NCBI GenBank assembly: GCA_030064795.1 | Contig: JASJEI010000284.1 | Coordinates: forward strand, 1-18,878 | DNA: 18,878 bases | Reading direction: 5' to 3' | Origin: Pleurocapsa sp. MO_226.B13 | GTDB lineage: Bacteria; Cyanobacteriota; Cyanobacteriia; Cyanobacteriales; Xenococcaceae | Shown: in pieces, positions 15,801 to 18,878 of the stretch | Position numbering within the stretch: the stretch's first letter is position 1 | Layout of the letters: each line of letters starts with the position of its first letter | The notes under the pieces: generated by a model | Databases searched by the model: none | What the model saw: the letters and a program-made list of their open reading frames with translations, nothing else | Told to the model about the DNA's origin: nothing | Position numbers and translations under genes: made by a program

Positions 15801-16273
15801 GTTCTATTGCCAAAATTTTCGCCAGCAAAAGTCACCAAAGCAGTATCTTGACTACCTCCTTTGGGATCGGCTAAAAATACCACTTGATCTGATTCAGAAT
15901 TATTATTCAATCGTGGAAATAGAAAAGTAGTGTCAAAATCGACAAATTCATTTCCAAAAGCGCCAGTCGCAATAGTTTTACGAGAATTAGGATTATTTGT
16001 ATCCCATAAGCGAATCGCAGAGAATCCTCCACCGTCCCTAGCAACTACTTTGTTATTGTTGTTTATTTCAATACCTGGGCTGAATATCCCATCAAAATTG
16101 CTTGTAAGATTGTTGATTGGACTTTCACCGTCTCCCACTAATAAATCTTCAAGAGAATCAGATTGAGCAATTGCAGCTACAAATCCAGAATCGTTAATAG
16201 AAGTAGTATTTTCAAAACCAGATATTGCTCCTGATGTATCAGCGATTAGATCGAATGAGTAGTTTTTAGACAT
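11111..16273 (-). CDS. Large multidomain protein: LCAT-like lipase plus cadherin-like and four malectin domains
   Basis: 1,720 aa. Residues 1-400 carry repeated N-x-x-G-x-(I/V)-x-F-like motifs (NDSGFVAAIA, SGNIVFLAK, KSGQIAFWAE) typical of tandem beta-repeat regions. A Ca-binding-type DANENGEVD lies near 280. Residues about 408-860 form an LCAT-like alpha/beta hydrolase: LPGIGG at 415-420, nucleophile Ser552 in AHSTGGL, Asp803 in GDGTVP, His845 in DHGALV, so the triad looks complete. A cadherin-like/beta-sandwich domain follows (about 1000-1125, beginning VNNAPVIDLNGD), then four malectin-type carbohydrate-binding domains of exactly 147 aa each (about 1134-1720). There is no N-terminal signal peptide; cyanobacterial proteins of this kind are often exported by type I secretion, but no transporter is on the plasmid. 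It is probably an extracellular esterase or phospholipase held on glycans; the substrate is unknown. AAGAAG precedes the ATG. Confidence 0.82.
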   Translation of the reverse strand: MSKNYSFDLIADTSGAISGFENTTSINDSGFVAAIAQSDSLEDLLVGDGESPINNLTSNFDGIFSPGIEINNNNKVVARDGGGFSAIRLWDTNNPNSRKTIATGAFGNEFVDFDTTFLFPRLNNNSESDQVVFLADPKGGSQDTALVTFAGENFGNRTYNEILLSNDITKPAIADDGTIVIKDFGEKILEYDYQLNLTDVIASSFRGFSLVGESPGISDEGGAIVFYGNLTNPDATSMTQGLESGEGIFVSIETDAGRKIERIAGVAGNGILDPGETFEDANENGEVDLGEDIGLIGSFSTDERDRFGINFDENISSGNIVFLAKDELGQESIINSNFKISTDEETILTTVKPQLVAKVGQEASEIRPDLTGNIQDLHIYDPINKSGQIAFWAETTTSEEAVIRANPIRKPVFVLPGIGGSFPQSNDFGRWLLNRGVAPDTLEIDYLANTYDDLIQTLENAGYQQGVDLFVATYDWRLNPGPIDGAIDGAIQLSPDNPENAGEILTDDTYEYAVDQLGFWLEEAITGWKSQFSDLPEAEIPELDSVDIIAHSTGGLVARSYIQSDAYGATFTDDNGEQVNLPTVNNFISIGVPNRGASQAWRPTQNDFYSRKGLNPVANQGRFLLRTILSSAYEKATRDNNPATIALSGDNNSEFAIDDPNISALEFVEQYVPTLKALSATYPSIDALSNNGNLQTIEEIDPSQRNNLLLDLNNGYDSVAQGTATDPNLFVDDVELATIIYGENENTDDAVEQKNEPKKVLGISQRTVHPIENSFAQVPDGIWYEDREGIAAKNTDSPNLQGDGTVPRQSSFGQFENDSRPNLITQPFRQNKEGQQGNTDESVDHGALVSNTDVQKFILETLGINNVEEDTISTGLAKPSAGDAFDAIRNITFDPVEGFLIDGQGRRLGYTEATGAITEIPGSLWLGSTDGFGFIPDTVEIEGPFQLELTGLGEDYYVSVALETEDGLVGIEAEGFLAAGEELTLDVPVNNAPVIDLNGDTDGINATASISENGGTTSITDSNLTIFDSESQNLAGATVTIQNPEDGNFELLGATATGNITVNYDASTSTLTLDGTDTITNYQQVLSSVTYTNNATNPNTTPREIELNVNDGASFNNFSTPATTNISFLKIIPVLENAGGDEYVDLSGQLWQATQGFTSGRTFFSTNPISQTEDDFLYQSEHIGRNFNYTQAVPNGSYDVTLHFAEIFFDQSGKRVFDVTLEDQLVLDDFDIYERAGGKDIALEQTFNVNVSDESIDLNFLSSVDLAKISAIEIKPFSSITRTNAGGGKYTDISGQLWQATQGFTGDRTFSNNNLIAQTEDDFLYQSEHNGQDFSYTQTVPNGSYDVTLHFAEIFFNQSGKRVFDVTLEDQLVLDDFDIYTQAGGKDIALEKTFNVNVSDGSLDLDFLSSVNLAKISAIEIEETTTQIRTNAGGDGKSDISGQLWQATQGFTGDRTFSNTNPIAQTEDDFLYQSEHNGQNFSYTQTVPNGSYDVTLHFAEIFFNQSGKRVFDVSLEDQLVLDDFDIYDQAGGKDLALEKTFNVNVTDGSLDLDFLSSVDLAKISAIEIEETTTQIRTNAGGDGKSDISGQIWQASIGFSNDRTFSNNNPIAQTEDDFLYQSEHNGQDFSYSQEVTNGSYDVTLHFAEIFFNQSGKRVFDVTLEDQLVLDDFDIYAQAGGKNIALERTFNVNVSDGSLDLDFLSSVDLAKISAIEISASDF

Positions 16274-16860
16274 TTATTTTTCTTCTTAATTGTATTATTT
16301 GGGATGATTAATAAAGTTAGCTGAGATGTACAAAAAATTAGTAAAATAATTAATTTATTTGTTACAAAATTTCGAGCAAAAACTTAGCTCAATCTAGATT
16401 TTTCATGTATAGAGAGCATCATTTGTGAATCAAATAAATCTCAATTAATGGACAAAAATTTAATATATTTGGAATAGCCAATTGACTAAAAAACAGAATT
16501 TTTGCAGGGGAATATAGCTGCTTAACTTACTAACTTATGATTTAAATCACAGATAAAGAGTGATTTAAATCGTATACCTGTATCATTGATAACACTTGGG
16601 GGGGGGATGATGTCAATAGCTATATTAGGCTTTTTTTTAAAGTTAATTACAATGACAATTGTTTAATTTATAAGCTATGATTTTCTTGCTAAACATTGTA
16701 ATTTTTGCCAGCTTTTTCTTAAGTATTTTTCTCAGTACAATCAAACATATTCAAATAATAAATAATTAAATTTACTGAAAATTTAGACAACAATTTGTGT
16801 TTGGTCTGCTTTGATGTCTTGTGAAATGTTTTATTTTAAACTTGTAAGTAGAATTAACTA
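16274..16860. other. Divergent noncoding region between the two cargo genes
   Basis: 587 bp, very AT-rich, with no credible gene. It must carry the promoters of both the lipase-malectin gene (minus) and the WD40-like gene (plus). Visible structure: a 12-bp inverted repeat at 16539-16571 and a run of nine G at about 16598-16606. Confidence 0.5.
16539..16571. promoter_or_regulatory. Inverted repeat of two GATTTAAATC palindromes
   Basis: GATTTAAATCAC (16539-16550) and GTGATTTAAATC (16560-16571) are perfect 12-bp inverted arms around 9 bases. Each arm also contains the 10-bp palindrome GATTTAAATC; the two palindromes are 23 bp apart, about two helix turns. Two dimers of one regulator could bind side by side and control both cargo genes. 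Confidence 0.5.
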
Positions 16861-18195
16861 ATGTATCGTTCTTCATTAATGAGATTTATCCTAATTATTA
16901 TCGCAACTTGTTTGCTAATCTTTGTCGAATACAAATTTGAAGTCATCGACTACTTTCGTTTCGTCAATTCGGCTAAGTCTATTCAAAGAGGATTGATAGC
17001 TTATAGCTCGGATGGCGAAATAATGGCGGTAGAAAAAAAATTTACACCTTCAAAAACAAATCAAAATCAAAAATCGCAAACCAACTTTCAAATAGAGATA
17101 AGACGAGTTAAAGACAACTCTGTGATAACATCAATAGATTCTCTAACTACTCATAATCTTAAATTTAGTTCTGATAACTCTTTTGTTGCAGCAGGAAGCG
17201 AACTTGGTAGAGCATATATTTGGCGTGTTAGTGATGGAAAGCTGCTTCATTCTTTTGATTCAAAACTGAATTCTTCAGCTATTGCTAATCTTGCCTTCAG
17301 TCATAATAAATCAATGATTGCAGCAGCCAACTACAAAGGTAATGTTTATGTCTGGCGTATTAGTGATGGAGAACTGCTTCATTCTTTTGATTTAAAAATA
17401 AATCCTCGTGTTCCAAGAATTAGCTATCTGTTATTCACTCAAGATGAACAGAATATAATAACGCTTGCATCAGGCTTACTTGAAGTTCAAAATATAGCCA
17501 GTAAAACAAATCGAGTGCTTTCTAGTAGTGTTGTTTCTCTCGCTTTGAGTCCTGATAGAGAAACTCTAGTTTTGAGCAATAGAAATAACAAAACTATAGA
17601 TATATATAGATTTAACGATTTAAGTTTAGTCAAACAACTGGATGTTAATCAAATCCCCATTACTCCCAAAGTAAGTCCTGATGGTAAAAAAATAGCTTTT
17701 ATCGGTTATTCTTCTAAATCACTTTCAGGTAGCATATCAGACCGTCAGGTTTACCTTCATAGTTTAGATGATGGTAGTTTGTTGAATGTTTTCTATCATT
17801 CTACTATCTTTCCTAAAAGTAAAGAATCGCTGGAAAATTTTGCCATTAGCCCAGACGGGCGTTATCTTGCTGTTTTCTACAGTCGTTCAGCCACATCCGA
17901 TTTTTTCGTAGGTGCGCCCAGGTGGTCTGACGCTCGTTATTATGGGCGTATTCGCGTCTGGCGTATCAGCGATGGCAAGCAGCTACAAACCTTTCGCGGT
18001 CACAAACGTCGAACCTCTAAGCTTGTCTTTAGTCCCGACAGTAAGTATTTAGCTTCTACTGGTGGGGATGGCAAAGTTCGCTTCTGGAAAATGCCACCAC
18101 GCAACTACAGTTGGTTGTGGTTATTAATTGGGGGAGGATTAGCTGCGCTTATATATTGGCGAAGAAATAACTTAGTAGATTGGATAAATCATTAG
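16861..18195 (+). CDS. Membrane-anchored WD40-like beta-propeller protein
   Basis: 444 aa. One membrane segment is at about 8-22 (RFILIIIATCLLIFVEY; an internal ATG at codon 7 is an alternative start) and a second is near the C-terminus at about 417-434 (WLWLLIGGGLAALIYW). The body between them would lie on one side of the membrane and contains WD40-like blades: IWRVSDGKLLHSF and VWRISDGELLHSF at about 120-175, a less regular middle, and a clear final pair, VWRISDGKQLQTFRGHK and FSPDSKYLASTGGDGKVRFW (about 363-407). Such propellers bind partner proteins; no catalytic domain is present. It is divergent from the lipase-malectin gene across a shared control region, which suggests linked function (sensor, export partner or protective protein), though this is inference. 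The ribosome binding site is weak. Confidence 0.75.
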   Translation: MYRSSLMRFILIIIATCLLIFVEYKFEVIDYFRFVNSAKSIQRGLIAYSSDGEIMAVEKKFTPSKTNQNQKSQTNFQIEIRRVKDNSVITSIDSLTTHNLKFSSDNSFVAAGSELGRAYIWRVSDGKLLHSFDSKLNSSAIANLAFSHNKSMIAAANYKGNVYVWRISDGELLHSFDLKINPRVPRISYLLFTQDEQNIITLASGLLEVQNIASKTNRVLSSSVVSLALSPDRETLVLSNRNNKTIDIYRFNDLSLVKQLDVNQIPITPKVSPDGKKIAFIGYSSKSLSGSISDRQVYLHSLDDGSLLNVFYHSTIFPKSKESLENFAISPDGRYLAVFYSRSATSDFFVGAPRWSDARYYGRIRVWRISDGKQLQTFRGHKRRTSKLVFSPDSKYLASTGGDGKVRFWKMPPRNYSWLWLLIGGGLAALIYWRRNNLVDWINH

Positions 18196-18262
18196 TAGAC
18201 CTATTCCCGCCCACCAGGAGAAAATCGCGCTTATTTACCTCTAATCGCGCCCACAGTTTAAA

Positions 18263-18878
18263 CTAAAAAGGTATGTCCTTAACAGAGATGATTCGACCCA
18301 TCTCATCGGTAATCAATTCGTAATCACTCAGCATTAACTGAGGGGTCAGTTCTTCGCGCAGAATTGGATCTAATAAAGCTTTGTTAATCTCTGCCAACTT
18401 CATCTCTTCAATTTTCAAAGGCTGTCGTCGTCGCCACTTATCAGGCTGAGGAGAGCGTTTGGTTGATTTGGACTCAGTTTTTTGAGCAAAACCCTTGTTC
18501 ATCTTTCTTTTGAAGTCTTCACTGGCAAAATCAGATATCTTCGGCTTTTGTGGTGGCTTCTCTTCATCCAGCCAAGGATCGGATTCTAGGGGGATGTTTG
18601 ACTTCTTATGGGTTGATGGTTCAATCTGCTGTGTTGACCCCTCTATTTGCCGATTCTGGGCTGCTTCTATGGCATTTTGAGTAGAACTATTGATTTGCTG
18701 AATTTTTATTCCCGCTTTGGCAGCTTCTTCTAAGGTAGGTTCGGGACGCTCTTTTGTCCAGAGAGGAGTCGGCAAAGCTTTAACCCCAAGAGCGCGATGA
18801 CGTTCAGCCTCATGTAAAGCATTACCCAAAGAAATCTTACACTCCTTCCAGAAAAAGATCGCTTGTTTGGGACTGCTG
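18263..18878 (-). CDS. Putative plasmid replication initiator, C-terminal part (begins at 1331 on the circle)
   Basis: This is the 3' part of the 605-aa gene described at 1-1331; bases 18750-18878 repeat 1-129. The ATG at 18829 is internal (MGNALHEAERHRALG continues straight from the upstream residues FFWKECKISL), so a 188-aa protein starting there is an artefact of linearisation. This portion has a conserved-looking helical segment (EAERHRALGVKALPTPLW), a Gln/Ser-rich linker (about 440-480), a basic stretch (SKSTKRSPQPDKWRRRQP) likely to touch DNA, and a compact C-terminal part ending SDYELITDEMGRIISVKDIPF shortly before the TAG at 18263-18265. No clear terminator follows; only repeated ATCGCGC motifs lie in the short gap to the WD40 gene. 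Confidence 0.65.
   Translation of the reverse strand, partial: SSPKQAIFFWKECKISLGNALHEAERHRALGVKALPTPLWTKERPEPTLEEAAKAGIKIQQINSSTQNAIEAAQNRQIEGSTQQIEPSTHKKSNIPLESDPWLDEEKPPQKPKISDFASEDFKRKMNKGFAQKTESKSTKRSPQPDKWRRRQPLKIEEMKLAEINKALLDPILREELTPQLMLSDYELITDEMGRIISVKDIPF
18750..18878. repeat. Terminal direct repeat, right copy (circular-contig overlap)
   Basis: Identical over all 129 bases to 1-129. One copy should be removed to give the 18,749-bp circle. Confidence 0.95.

Noticed and set aside
16598..16606. Run of nine G as a phase-variation tract
   Set aside because: It lies in noncoding DNA with no clear link to a promoter element; a simple homopolymer is the safer reading.
18263..18829. Stand-alone 188-aa gene starting at ATG 18829
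   Set aside because: The frame is open upstream to the window edge and continues from base 1 on the circle to a start with a good ribosome binding site at 1331.
1..18878. CRISPR array, tRNA/rRNA genes or insertion sequence
   Set aside because: I found no regularly spaced short repeats, no recognisable tRNA or rRNA sequence, and no transposase gene or IS ends anywhere in the window.

Overview
This window is a complete small plasmid from a cyanobacterium. Its first 129 bases (1-129) recur identically as its last 129 (18750-18878), so the linear sequence closes into a circle of 18,749 bp. One long minus-strand reading frame runs through the junction without a break: it starts at 1331, leaves at base 1, re-enters from the right edge and stops at 18263, giving 1,818 nt or 605 codons plus stop. 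A cyanobacterial host is suggested by at least twelve perfect GCGATCGC (HIP1) palindromes, for example near 148, 1096, 2184, 2658, 4713, 7353, 9749, 11910 and 12350. AT-rich DNA and the protein families present fit this (multidomain malectin proteins, DUF433 toxin-antitoxin pairs, RHH/GIY-YIG proteins). I cannot name the species.

Layout on the circle: (a) a likely replication initiator gene across the junction (1331 to 1, then 18878 to 18263, minus strand); (b) a small unknown gene (1727-2185) and a minimal tyrosine recombinase (2169-2747), overlapping tail to tail; (c) a VapBC45-type toxin-antitoxin pair (3116-4341); (d) a type Ib-like partition operon, parA plus a ribbon-helix-helix partner (4384-5311), with a palindromic operator, followed by a gene for an RHH/GIY-YIG nuclease fusion (5415-6173) and a 560-bp AT-rich repeat-bearing gap; (e) a mobilization module (6734-10341) with ColE1-type organisation: mobC, then a relaxase gene carrying mobB and mobD nested in another frame, with an oriT-like inverted repeat upstream of mobC at about 10422-10510. 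A phd/vapC pair, with vapC frameshifted, sits between mobC and the relaxase; (f) a divergent cargo pair: a 1,720-aa protein with an LCAT-like lipase domain and four exact-length malectin repeats (11111-16273, minus), and a membrane-anchored WD40-like protein (16861-18195, plus).

The backbone genes cover replication, dimer resolution, partition, addiction and mobilization in trans. No type IV coupling protein or mating-pair genes are present, so the plasmid looks mobilizable rather than self-transmissible. The most unusual items are the ColE1-style nested mob genes in a cyanobacterium whose relaxase is fused to a TOPRIM primase-like domain, the RHH/GIY-YIG protein beside the par locus, and the lipase-malectin/WD40 cargo pair. 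All functions are inferred from reading motifs; no database search was run.
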